A stretch of DNA of 32,190 nucleotides. It comes from an uncultured Bacteroidota bacterium. GTDB taxonomy: Bacteria > Bacteroidota > Bacteroidia > Chitinophagales > Chitinophagaceae. The DNA lies in the NCBI GenBank assembly GCA_903926605.1, contig CAIYJV010000228.1:1-32190 (forward strand), in the 5' to 3' direction. The stretch's first letter is position 1; the number at the start of each line of letters is the position of its first letter. A program made the translations under genes and the position numbers. Below, piece after piece: positions 17,379 to 25,251 of the stretch. The notes beneath the pieces are model-generated. The model made no database searches, was not told the origin of the DNA, and saw only the letters and a program-made list of their open reading frames with translations.

Positions 17379-18335
17379 CTACCCATTTTCTATCAGGTTG
17401 CAAATCAGTGCTGTCATTAACTCCTTATCATCAGGATTGCTTTGTGCTACAAGCAAAGCCAATGCCGTCAAAGCATTGTCGTTAATTTTTATCTCTCCGT
17501 TTTTCTTGAACCGGTGTTTGTTCTTTTCCAGAAACCAGATAAAGAGAAACGCCCCTATACGTTTGTTGCCATCACTAAACGGATGGTTTTTAATAATAAA
17601 GTAGAGCAAATGCGCCGCCTGTTCTTCAATAGTCGCGTACACATATTCACCTCCAAACGTTTGTACCACGCTATTCAGCGTTCCTTCAAAACTTTGGTCT
17701 TTCTCGTTGCCAAACAATTCGGTAGCTTCCTTTTTAGCAATGAGTTGTTGTTTCAATTCTGCTATGGCGGTTTTTGCTTCGGCGTATTTTATTTCATAGG
17801 TAATATTGGCGTTCAGCTTTCCAGTTCCCAGATTATTACAATCGTATTGATTTAGCAGTACAAAACTTCGGGTATAACTGCTCAAAATATCCAGTAGTCC
17901 TTTTGCTTCAGTAAGTTGTAAACTATTCGTGGTGCCCGATTGCTGTATTACATTTACTACCTGATAAAGTTGCTCTAGTCGTTGTTGATTAAGGGCGTAT
18001 CCTTTGACCAAATATTCCTTTAACCGTTGTGTGGCCCATTGACGAAACTGGATGCCTTGTTTTGAATTGACCCGATACCCTACCGATATAATTACTTCAA
18101 GGTTATAAAAAGATACAGGTTTATCTGAATTTGCAATGTGCATTTTTTGCACATTGCTATCCATTGTCAACTCACCATCTTTAAAAACACCGTTTATATG
18201 TTTGGTAATCACCGTTCTTTCTTTATGAAAGAGTTCGGCAATCTGAGATTGGGTAAGCCAAACCGTATCGTTTTCAAACTTTACCTCTATTTGGGTTTGG
18301 TCGTCAGACAATTTGTAAATTAATATTTCGTCCAT
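17379..18335 (-). CDS. RhuM-family protein with C-terminal Fic/Doc domain
   Basis: The 318-residue protein joins an N-terminal RhuM-type region (about 1-125: DTVWLTQSQIAELFHKERTV, then 'YRVNSKQGIQFRQWATQRLKEYL') to a C-terminal Fic/Doc fold with motif HPFSDGNKRIG at 251-261. RhuM-like proteins occur in pathogenicity islands and beside mobile genes; Fic/Doc enzymes attach nucleotide monophosphates or phosphate to target proteins. The motif has His251 and the GNKR loop, but not the second Arg of canonical Fic (HxFx[D/E]GNGRxxR); it is closer to the Doc form. I start at ATG 18335 rather than TTG 18362, because MDEILIYKL is the family opening. No antitoxin gene is adjacent; any inhibitory helix would be internal. 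It lies inside a 1.2-kb block flanked by the two cysS start copies. Target unknown. Confidence 0.85.
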   Translation of the reverse strand: MDEILIYKLSDDQTQIEVKFENDTVWLTQSQIAELFHKERTVITKHINGVFKDGELTMDSNVQKMHIANSDKPVSFYNLEVIISVGYRVNSKQGIQFRQWATQRLKEYLVKGYALNQQRLEQLYQVVNVIQQSGTTNSLQLTEAKGLLDILSSYTRSFVLLNQYDCNNLGTGKLNANITYEIKYAEAKTAIAELKQQLIAKKEATELFGNEKDQSFEGTLNSVVQTFGGEYVYATIEEQAAHLLYFIIKNHPFSDGNKRIGAFLFIWFLEKNKHRFKKNGEIKINDNALTALALLVAQSNPDDKELMTALICNLIENG

Positions 18336-18387
18336 AACGTTCTTGTTTGAAGATGTAGTCAAATTACGACCCTAACAGGAGCGTGCT

Positions 18388-18444
18388 GGGTTCGAATTTT
18401 TCTTTCTGCCGCGCGTACTACCTATCAATAAAAAGTTCAGACAT
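18388..18444 (-). pseudogene. Decayed copy of the first 19 codons of cysS
   Basis: The minus strand from ATG 18444 has the same length and frame as the start of cysS. Fifty of 57 bases agree. It reads MSELFI, then two changed residues and an in-frame TAG at codon 9, then a restored Y-x-RQKEKFEP. All seven changes fall in codons 7-11. The match ends abruptly at the Pro codon (GGGTTCGAA on the + strand); what follows is unrelated. It cannot encode a synthetase and is a leftover fragment. Confidence 0.8.
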
Positions 18445-18459
18445 AATCTATGATTGCGG

Positions 18460-18467
18460 CAAAATTA
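18460..18467 (-). promoter_or_regulatory. Duplicated cysS -7 box
   Basis: TAATTTTG on the minus strand, at the same spacing from the pseudogene ATG as in cysS. It may still drive transcription toward the RhuM-Fic gene, whose ATG is about 120 bases downstream. Confidence 0.45.
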
Positions 18468-18575
18468 GGGGAATTTCCCAGTTGGAGGGAGGTACGAACG
18501 TATGAAATGCAAATACGCGGCCCAGGGGTATGGAATATTAATCCAGAACAGTGCGGTGTGGTATTAAATTTCAGT

Positions 18576-19343
18576 TTACAGGACCGGACTTTTTTTGATC
18601 TTTATCTGGTAATACACGCAATATAAAATACCCAATAATATCGTGCTGCCACGATACAGGTTTTCGTTAGTGCTCATGGTGATATTGCCCGAAAAATTGG
18701 CCAGCGTCGTTGCCGAATCCATGAACGAATGGAGAAACAGCGGAAACCACAGGTTCCAACCACTGTACTTGTAAAACAAGTAAAACCCTATCCCAACTCC
18801 AAATGCCGACAAGAACACCACGGTTGATTCTGAAAATGAGTGTGCCTGGTACAGGTGCCCCATTCCAAATACCAGACTGGAGACCACCAACGGTATGAGA
18901 AAAGGCACCCGGACATACCGGACCAGTAAGCCGATGAGAAATGCCCTGAAGAAAATTTCCTCATGATAGCCGGGATGGATACCGTATATCCAAATATCCA
19001 TAAATGTGAGATCGTGTTTAATTCCATGAAGCACGATCTGGCCGATAAGCTGTGGTAATGCTGCTATGAAGCCAAAGATGAGTCCGGGAAGAAATCCGGA
19101 TCCGGAGAGTCCCAGCATATCCAGCATTCTAGCCCAGGATCTGTTGGCCAGGAAAAAGGTGGCCACAAAACAAATAACCAAATTGGTAAGGTGAACCCAC
19201 AGCACTTTTTCGTAAAGTGGAAAATTTTGGAAAGCCTGCTTTCCAAAAACCACGTAAGCATAGAAGTTTGCCGTGAATCTGGTGACTATGAAAACGCCGA
19301 CCACAGTAGCTACAAAAACTATAAATTGTTTGTCGAATTTCAT
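18576..19343 (-). CDS. CPBP-family intramembrane metalloprotease
   Basis: The 255-residue multi-spanning membrane protein has the three CPBP (CAAX-protease/bacteriocin-processing, Abi) motifs: EE at 128-129 with Arg133 (HEEIFFRAF), FxxxH ending at His163 (FGMGHL), and HxxxD with His205 and Asp209 (LHSFMDS). About seven or eight hydrophobic segments are visible. Members process prenylated or other small membrane substrates or act in bacteriocin self-immunity; the substrate here is unknown. It starts at ATG 19343, with a one-mismatch -7 box (TATCTTCG) about 20 bases upstream. It is divergent from the NHL-repeat gene. Confidence 0.88.
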   Translation of the reverse strand: MKFDKQFIVFVATVVGVFIVTRFTANFYAYVVFGKQAFQNFPLYEKVLWVHLTNLVICFVATFFLANRSWARMLDMLGLSGSGFLPGLIFGFIAALPQLIGQIVLHGIKHDLTFMDIWIYGIHPGYHEEIFFRAFLIGLLVRYVRVPFLIPLVVSSLVFGMGHLYQAHSFSESTVVFLSAFGVGIGFYLFYKYSGWNLWFPLFLHSFMDSATTLANFSGNITMSTNENLYRGSTILLGILYCVYYQIKIKKSPVL

Positions 19344-19435
19344 TTTAGCTTCACTTAATCGGTGTGATACGAAGATATGCAGAAAAGCGAGATTAAGAGT
19401 ACAACCTGTTTGTGGACGATCAAGACCAGTGATTT

Positions 19436-19518
19436 AAATTTTAGTGTTAAAAAAATATAATGATGGTTTAAATGAATTTTTTTAAATTTGAGTGTGTTGA
19501 TTTATAACACTAAAATTT
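19436..19518. repeat. 13-bp inverted repeat around the NHL-gene promoter
   Basis: AAATTTTAGTGTT at 19436-19448 is the exact inverse of AACACTAAAATTT at 19506-19518. The arms are 57 bases apart and bracket the -7 box at 19483-19490; the right arm ends one base before the ATG. It could bind a dimeric regulator or cover the start region in the message. Confidence 0.6.
19483..19490 (+). promoter_or_regulatory. Bacteroidota -7 promoter box for the NHL-repeat gene
   Basis: TAAATTTG is an exact TAnnTTTG match 29 bases before the ATG at 19520, lying inside the loop of the 13-bp inverted repeat. No -33 TTTG is obvious. Confidence 0.5.
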
Positions 19519-19519
19519 T

Positions 19520-21859
19520 ATGCTAATGAGTAAAATGATTTGTCGCCTCCCGCTTTTAGCGCTCCTTATCACTTTTGCACGGCCGTTGTATGCACAAAAT
19601 ATAGTTACAGTATGCGGCAACGGATTGGCCGGGTATTATGGCAACGGCATTGCCGCAACGCTTGCGCAAATGTGCTATCCAAGCGGCATTGCCGTAGACG
19701 CAACAGGTAATGTGATTTTTTGCGATGCCGAAAACAATTTTGTCCGCAAGGTTTCGCCAGCGGGCATTATTACTACAATTGGTGGTACAGGTAGTGCAGG
19801 TTTTTCCGGAGACGGAGGACAGGCAACCGCAGCCACGTTCAATTCTCCAGGTTATGTAGCTGTAGATAATTCTGGAAACATATTTATAGGTGATACCCGG
19901 AATCAGGTTGTACGTAAAATTAATAATTCCGGTATAGTGTCTACCGTTGTCGGAAACGGCGTAGGGGGATATTCCGGCGACGGCGGAAGTGCCACGTTGG
20001 CGTCGCTTGAGTTTCTGGGAGGTATTTGCGTGGATATGGCCGGCAATCTCTACTTGTCTGATCAAATGAATGGAGTGGTGAGGAAGGTAGATGCAAGTGG
20101 TATTATCCAAACAATAGCCGGAGATTATACAAATACGGGAACCTACAATGGAGATAATATACCGGCTACCAACGCTTCGCTTAACTGGCCCTGCGATTTG
20201 AAAGTAACTACTGACGGCAAACTACTGATAGCCGACCAGTATAACGATCGTGTACGTATGGTGGATACTTCAGGCATCATTCACACTTTATATGCCGACT
20301 CCATGGTAACCTATTTTGTGATGCCGGGTTGGCTCGCGTTGGGTAGTTCCGGTGAGTTTTACATCGGCGACAATTTGTATACAAACTTGGTGCTTTGCGT
20401 GACACCGGGGGGGGCCGTATCTACATTTGCCGGGAATGGTCTTTATGGATTTTCGGGGGATGGGGGCGCAGCAACAATGGCTTCAATGTGGAATCCCAAC
20501 GGAATAGCGTTTGATGCTTCCGGGAATCTTTTTATGGCCGATTATGGTAACAATAGAATCCGGAAAGTGAATACAGCCAGCATCATCAGCACAGTGGCAG
20601 GGGGTACATTTACGGGGTATGGCGATGGTGGTACAGCATTGAACGCACAACTAACAGGGCCTTGTTGGTCTGCAAAAGATGCCTACGGCAATCTGTATGT
20701 GACAGATATTGATGCAAGTACGATTCGCAAAATAGGTACGTCCGGCATTATTTCCACGATAAGCGGGACCGGAACACCCGGTTATTCAGGCGATGGTGGT
20801 CCGGCAACTGCGGCTCAGCTTTATTATCCATACGCGATAGACTTCGATCAGTCGGGCAATCTTTTTATGTGCGATTTGGGTACCAGTATAATTCGAAAAA
20901 TCGATCCGTCCGGTATCATTACAACTATCGCCGGTACTGCAAGCACTTTTGGCAATTCTGGAGACGGAGGCCCTGCCTCAGCTTGTTTACTTAATTCTCC
21001 TGTAAATCTCAAAGTTGACCGCTACAACCGGATTTATATTTGTGATCGTTCGAACCGGAAAATCAGGATGATAGATACCACCGGTATTATTACTACAGTA
21101 GCCGGCAACGGCACTTCTGGTTATACCGGAGATGGTGGACCTGCAACCAATGCAGAAATGGTAAGTCCGCATGGAATTGCGTTCGATGGCTCCGGAAATT
21201 TATATTTTGCAGATGCGTCTAAATCTGTCGTAAGGAAAGTAACACCCTCGGGAATCATCAGTACGGTCGCCGGAATAGGAACGTTCGGATTTTCGGGCGA
21301 TGGTGGACCTGCAACAAACGCAGCATTGGCTTTTCCATGTGCACTAGCCGTAGATTCGGCAGGAAATATTTTTGTGTCCGATGGCAATAATAGTTGTATC
21401 CGGAAAATAGATGCGTCCGGCACAATCAATACCGTGATCGGAACGGGTACCGTATATGGATTTGCGGGCGACGGTGGTCCGGCAAGTGCCGCCAAAATGA
21501 ATGAACAGTATGGTATATCGCTGGATAAAAACGGCAATATGTATATAGCAGACTGGGGCAACCATCGCATACGGAAAGTGGTCTACAACCTTAGCGTAAT
21601 GCCGGTTGACGTACATGCAGAAGCGATGAATATCTATCCCAATCCTAATAACGGCTCTTTTTCTGTCAATGTTCATTCCGATGCTGAACAGGAAACGAAT
21701 ATGAATGTCACTGACCTAACCGGTAAATTACTTTTTTCCAGGATGATCAAAACCAATATGGCTTCAACGATAAACGTTGATCTGCCAGATGGTATCTATA
21801 TCGTTTCCGTGTCGCTCAGGGAAGGTCAGATCTCTAAAAAAGTGATCGTGATGAAATAA
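19520..21859 (+). CDS. NHL-repeat T9SS-sorted surface protein
   Basis: The 779-residue protein has a signal peptide (about 8-26, ending LYAQ) and about 12 tandem units of 55-60 residues. Each contains a Gly-rich loop such as GYSGDGGPAT, a core P-x-GIAVD, the strand GNLYVTD and an arm 'N-x-x-RKI'. Counting the Gly-rich loops gives 12, with GNSGDGGPAS, GYTGDGGPAT and GFAGDGGPAS as clear examples and two weaker units (TYNGDNIPAT and GYGDGGTAL). This is an NHL/six-bladed-propeller arrangement, so 12 units would make two propellers. The C-terminus (about 705-779, MNIYPNPNNGSFSV) is a T9SS sorting domain. The role is probably binding of a protein, sugar or lignin-type polymer on the surface, but no enzyme motif is visible. 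Start is ATG 19520 or 19526. Confidence 0.9.
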   Translation: MLMSKMICRLPLLALLITFARPLYAQNIVTVCGNGLAGYYGNGIAATLAQMCYPSGIAVDATGNVIFCDAENNFVRKVSPAGIITTIGGTGSAGFSGDGGQATAATFNSPGYVAVDNSGNIFIGDTRNQVVRKINNSGIVSTVVGNGVGGYSGDGGSATLASLEFLGGICVDMAGNLYLSDQMNGVVRKVDASGIIQTIAGDYTNTGTYNGDNIPATNASLNWPCDLKVTTDGKLLIADQYNDRVRMVDTSGIIHTLYADSMVTYFVMPGWLALGSSGEFYIGDNLYTNLVLCVTPGGAVSTFAGNGLYGFSGDGGAATMASMWNPNGIAFDASGNLFMADYGNNRIRKVNTASIISTVAGGTFTGYGDGGTALNAQLTGPCWSAKDAYGNLYVTDIDASTIRKIGTSGIISTISGTGTPGYSGDGGPATAAQLYYPYAIDFDQSGNLFMCDLGTSIIRKIDPSGIITTIAGTASTFGNSGDGGPASACLLNSPVNLKVDRYNRIYICDRSNRKIRMIDTTGIITTVAGNGTSGYTGDGGPATNAEMVSPHGIAFDGSGNLYFADASKSVVRKVTPSGIISTVAGIGTFGFSGDGGPATNAALAFPCALAVDSAGNIFVSDGNNSCIRKIDASGTINTVIGTGTVYGFAGDGGPASAAKMNEQYGISLDKNGNMYIADWGNHRIRKVVYNLSVMPVDVHAEAMNIYPNPNNGSFSVNVHSDAEQETNMNVTDLTGKLLFSRMIKTNMASTINVDLPDGIYIVSVSLREGQISKKVIVMK

Positions 21860-21869
21860 TATTCGATAC

Positions 21870-21898
21870 CAGCTCCTTTATGTCTGTAAAAGGAGCTG
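21870..21898 (+). terminator. Possible terminator after the NHL-repeat gene
   Basis: A 10-bp stem (CAGCTCCTTT at 21870-21879 and AAAGGAGCTG at 21889-21898) with a 9-base loop lies 11 bases after the stop codon. No T run follows, so termination strength is uncertain. Confidence 0.5.
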
Positions 21899-21935
21899 TG
21901 GAAATATGGTAGGGCAATTTTGAAAAAGCGGAACT

Positions 21936-21967
21936 AATGGTGGTGGATTTGCAAATCCGCCACCATT
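21936..21967. repeat. Long near-perfect hairpin between convergent genes
   Basis: AATGGTGGTGGATTT at 21936-21950 pairs with AAATCCGCCACCATT at 21953-21967 (one T-G wobble), giving a 13-15 bp stem with a very small loop. It sits between the end of the NHL gene (+) and the end of the macB permease gene (-). It may stop transcription from both sides or be an independent palindromic repeat; T runs are short. Confidence 0.5.
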
Positions 21968-22054
21968 GCTGTCTGAATACCGGTACAACTTTGTAACCCG
22001 ATTGGTGTCGGATTTCAACATTACCGTTCCAATAGTCGACAATTGAAGGAAATT

Positions 22055-23275
22055 TTATTCGAATCGCAAAGCATCGATTGGATTGAGGTTGGCCGCTTTG
22101 AGGGCCGGATACCAACCAAAAAAGATGCCCACGGCAGATGAGAATGCGAACGACAGCACAATAGAGGTAGGTGTAACCACTACAGGCCAACCTCCGAAAC
22201 GACCCACGATCATGGCAACGGCCACACCGAGCAGAATGCCAATGATACCACCAAGCACGCTGATGAAGATAGACTCTGTGATGAACTGAAACATGATATC
22301 CCTGCTTTTGGCGCCTACCGCAAGGCGGATGCCTATTTCGCGGGTTCTCTCTGTGACAGAGACGAGCATGATGTTCATAATACCGATGCCGCCGACAAGG
22401 AGTGAAATGCTGGCGATACATGCCAGAAGAATCGTCATCACATTTGATATAGATTCGAACGTATTTGCAATATCGGCCTGAGAACGGACGGTGAAATCAT
22501 CCTGATCCTGAGGGGTAAGTCTGTGCTGTATGCGCAACATGGTACTGATCTGGTCTTGCGCTGCATGTATATCGTTCTCCGACGTAGCTGATGCCAGTAT
22601 GGAGTTGAGATAGAGTGTTGACATCATGCGCTTGCGCACCGTAGAAAAAGGTGCGACAATAATGTCGTCCTGGTCCTGACCAAACGTATTCTGACCTTTG
22701 ACAGCGAGCAGACCGATAACTTTGAAAGGAATACTGTTGATACGGATCAGCTTGCCCACCGGATTTACACCCGCACCAAAAAGATTGGTAGACACGGTCT
22801 GGCCAATCACGCAAACCTTGGCGGCGGTATGCTCGTCGGTTGAAGAAAAGGTGTTGCCTATGGCAATAGTAAGGTTACGGATCGTGAAATACTGGTTGAG
22901 CCCTCCGGCCACACTGGTATGCCAGTTCTGGTTGCCTGCTATAACTTGTGACGACTTTGAAACCACCGGGGTAACATCCGTTACATATTCGCAACGGGTG
23001 GCTATCAATTCTGCGTCTTTTTCTGTGAGTGTGGAATACGACCCTGCCCCCATTCGGACACCGCCGGAGTTTGTTGAACCTGGGAATATCATCACAGAAT
23101 TAATTCCGAGATTAGCCATGGACGCCTGAATGTTTTCTTTCGACCCCTGTCCTATGGCCAGCATGGCAATAACAGAAGCCACGCCTATAATGATACCCAG
23201 CATGGTAAGCACCACCCTGAGCTTGTTCTTCGTCAGCGACCGGTAGGCAATTTTCAGCATATTCAATATTCTCAT
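22055..23275 (-). CDS. macB: MacB-type ABC transporter permease (FtsX-like)
   Basis: The 406-residue protein has one membrane segment near the N-terminus (about 20-42, LRVVLTMLGIIIGVASVIAM). A large periplasmic domain follows (about 45-270), then three membrane segments in the last 130 residues, starting with ISLLVGGIGIMNIMLVSV and the conserved TERTREIGIRLAVGA. This is the MacB_PCD/FtsX arrangement that works by mechanotransmission with a periplasmic adaptor and TolC. The 5' end overlaps the ATPase gene by four bases (ATGA), so they are co-translated; the two halves that are fused in Proteobacterial MacB are separate genes here. Exported substrate cannot be inferred. Confidence 0.93.
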   Translation of the reverse strand: MRILNMLKIAYRSLTKNKLRVVLTMLGIIIGVASVIAMLAIGQGSKENIQASMANLGINSVMIFPGSTNSGGVRMGAGSYSTLTEKDAELIATRCEYVTDVTPVVSKSSQVIAGNQNWHTSVAGGLNQYFTIRNLTIAIGNTFSSTDEHTAAKVCVIGQTVSTNLFGAGVNPVGKLIRINSIPFKVIGLLAVKGQNTFGQDQDDIIVAPFSTVRKRMMSTLYLNSILASATSENDIHAAQDQISTMLRIQHRLTPQDQDDFTVRSQADIANTFESISNVMTILLACIASISLLVGGIGIMNIMLVSVTERTREIGIRLAVGAKSRDIMFQFITESIFISVLGGIIGILLGVAVAMIVGRFGGWPVVVTPTSIVLSFAFSSAVGIFFGWYPALKAANLNPIDALRFE

Positions 23276-24036
23276 GTCAAAATCTCTTTAGGGTCCAACA
23301 CGGGTAGTCTGGGCAATTCGTCTCTGGCTATAAGGCGATCTTCTACTTTTGTTACAGATACGATACGCCCGTCACGGAACAGGATATTGGTACGTGCAAA
23401 TCGTGCAATATCGGTTTCATGGGTTACCATCACAATCGTGATTCCCTTGTCGTTGAGGTCCTGAAAAATCTCCATTATCTCGTAGCTGGTGCGCGTGTCC
23501 AGATTTCCGGTGGGTTCGTCGGCCATGATCACGACAGGATTGTTTACCAGCGAACGTGCTATTGCAACTCTTTGCTGTTGTCCGCCTGATAACTGATTGG
23601 GCATGTGGAAAGCACGCTCAGCAAGACCCACCGATCTCAATGCGGCCATTGCCCGCTCACTTCGCTCGGCAGTAGAAACAGAACTGTTGTACAACATGGG
23701 CAATTCCACATTCTCTATAGCGGACGTTCGGGCCAAAATATTGAACGACTGAAAAATGAAACCGATTTTTCGGTTGCGCAATTCAGCCAGATCATCCCTG
23801 GTCTGTTTGAAGACATCTATGCCGTCTAGTCTGTATGTTCCCCTGGCCGGTTGGTAGTCCAGACAGCCAAGTATATTCATGAAAGTAGATTTGCCGGAAC
23901 CGCTGGGACCCATGATGGCTACGAAATCGCCTTTATCTATAGTGAGCGATACATCGTGAAGGGCATTGACCTCCATATCGCCCAGTTTATAAGTCTTGGC
24001 CATGTTCAGGACTTCTATTAAATGAGTCTCCGCCAT
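23272..24036 (-). CDS. macB: MacB/LolD-type ABC transporter ATPase
   Basis: The 254-residue ATPase has Walker [10 protein letters not shown] at 43-51, the Q-loop 'FIFQSFNIL', the signature LSGGQQQ at 149-155 and Walker B VVIMADEP at 168-175, followed by TGNLD (the hallmark of the MacB/LolD class) and the His switch VTHETD. It powers the MacB permease encoded just downstream. Start ATG 24036 shares its first base with the end of the macA stop (TAATG). It is the cytoplasmic motor of the tripartite pump. Confidence 0.95.
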   Translation of the reverse strand: MAETHLIEVLNMAKTYKLGDMEVNALHDVSLTIDKGDFVAIMGPSGSGKSTFMNILGCLDYQPARGTYRLDGIDVFKQTRDDLAELRNRKIGFIFQSFNILARTSAIENVELPMLYNSSVSTAERSERAMAALRSVGLAERAFHMPNQLSGGQQQRVAIARSLVNNPVVIMADEPTGNLDTRTSYEIMEIFQDLNDKGITIVMVTHETDIARFARTNILFRDGRIVSVTKVEDRLIARDELPRLPVLDPKEILT

Positions 24037-25250
24037 TATTTTTTATTTGTAGCCGGCTTCATTTTCGGCATGAAAGGATTGTTGGCGGTACCGCTCACAG
24101 CCTGCGTATTGGTACCGATTCCCGTGATCACGTCATCTCCCACATTTATGTCGCCGGATATTTCGATAAAGGACCCATCAAACAAACCCGCGGTGACTTT
24201 AACCGGCGTAAGCGCGTCTCCCTTTTTTACCCATACATAGCATTCATTGCCGGGTTTGGGTATCTCGTTTCCAGGCACTTTATGCTGTAAAATCCCGGCC
24301 AACGTGGCATCCGGAAATTTTACGAACTTCAGGTAGTCTGCCGGGGGCGTAAAATGTATCGCGTTCGCCAACACTTTTTTTACGTGCAGGTGTTGCGCGG
24401 TTTTGATATTCGTGGTCGCTGTAAGTCCCGGCAACAACCTGAAATCTTTATTTTCCACGTTTATCACTACTACATAATTGTTTACGTTCTGGATATTGAC
24501 GGGGTTGAGCCTTATCTGCACTACCTGACCCGTAAATACGTCGTAGGGATAGGCATCAACCGTAAATGTGGCTTCCTGACCGTTGTGAACCTGACCAATA
24601 TCGGCTTCATCTACATCTGCCATATCCTGCATGGTAGACAAATCTGTAGCAATGGTGAACAACTGCGGCGCATTGAAACTGGAGATCACGGTTTGGCCTA
24701 CATCTACGTTGCGGGAGATGACTGTTCCATTGCAAGGTGCAAGAATAGTAGCGTAGCGCAGATTGGTGCGATCGTTGGCAAGACGTGCCTCGGCGGCATG
24801 TTCGTCAGCAATGGATGCATGATAATTTTCGTAGGCAAGGTCATAACTGTTCTTGGATTCTACACGGGCGCGAAACAATGTATCTATCCGCTCAAACTGT
24901 AGCTTGGTGAGGTTAACATTCGCGCGTGCTTTTTCTACTGCTGCCCGGGAGCTTAGTACGTTGAGGTATAACAATGTGGTATCCAGTTTGGCAATCACCT
25001 GGTTCTTACGAACAACCGAGTCAAAATCCACATACAACTTAGTGACTATGCCGGACACCTGCGCCCCTACTTGTACCGTTGTAACCGGGTTTATGGCACC
25101 AGTAGCCGTAACAGTAACCACCACATTACCCGTGTCTAATTTCGAAATTTTCCACTGCGGCACCTGGTATTTCTCTTTTGTAAAGAAGTAACCGGCCACG
25201 ATTAGTGCGGCGACCGCTACAATGGAACTTATAATGATGATCTTCTTCAT
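24036..25250 (-). CDS. macA: MacA-type periplasmic adaptor protein
   Basis: The 404-residue membrane-fusion protein has an N-terminal membrane anchor (about 4-23, IIISSIVAVAALIVAGYFF), the first half of the lipoyl-like domain (about 55-90, VGAQVSGIVTKLYVDFDSVV), a coiled hairpin (about 95-165), the second lipoyl half (CNGTVISRNVDVGQTV), then the beta-barrel domain and a membrane-proximal domain to the C-terminus. It bridges the MacB permease and the TolC-type outer-membrane channel. The coding sequence starts at ATG 25250, one base after the tolC stop, and ends sharing one base with the ATPase gene. Confidence 0.95.
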   Translation of the reverse strand: MKKIIIISSIVAVAALIVAGYFFTKEKYQVPQWKISKLDTGNVVVTVTATGAINPVTTVQVGAQVSGIVTKLYVDFDSVVRKNQVIAKLDTTLLYLNVLSSRAAVEKARANVNLTKLQFERIDTLFRARVESKNSYDLAYENYHASIADEHAAEARLANDRTNLRYATILAPCNGTVISRNVDVGQTVISSFNAPQLFTIATDLSTMQDMADVDEADIGQVHNGQEATFTVDAYPYDVFTGQVVQIRLNPVNIQNVNNYVVVINVENKDFRLLPGLTATTNIKTAQHLHVKKVLANAIHFTPPADYLKFVKFPDATLAGILQHKVPGNEIPKPGNECYVWVKKGDALTPVKVTAGLFDGSFIEISGDINVGDDVITGIGTNTQAVSGTANNPFMPKMKPATNKK

Positions 25251-25251
25251 A

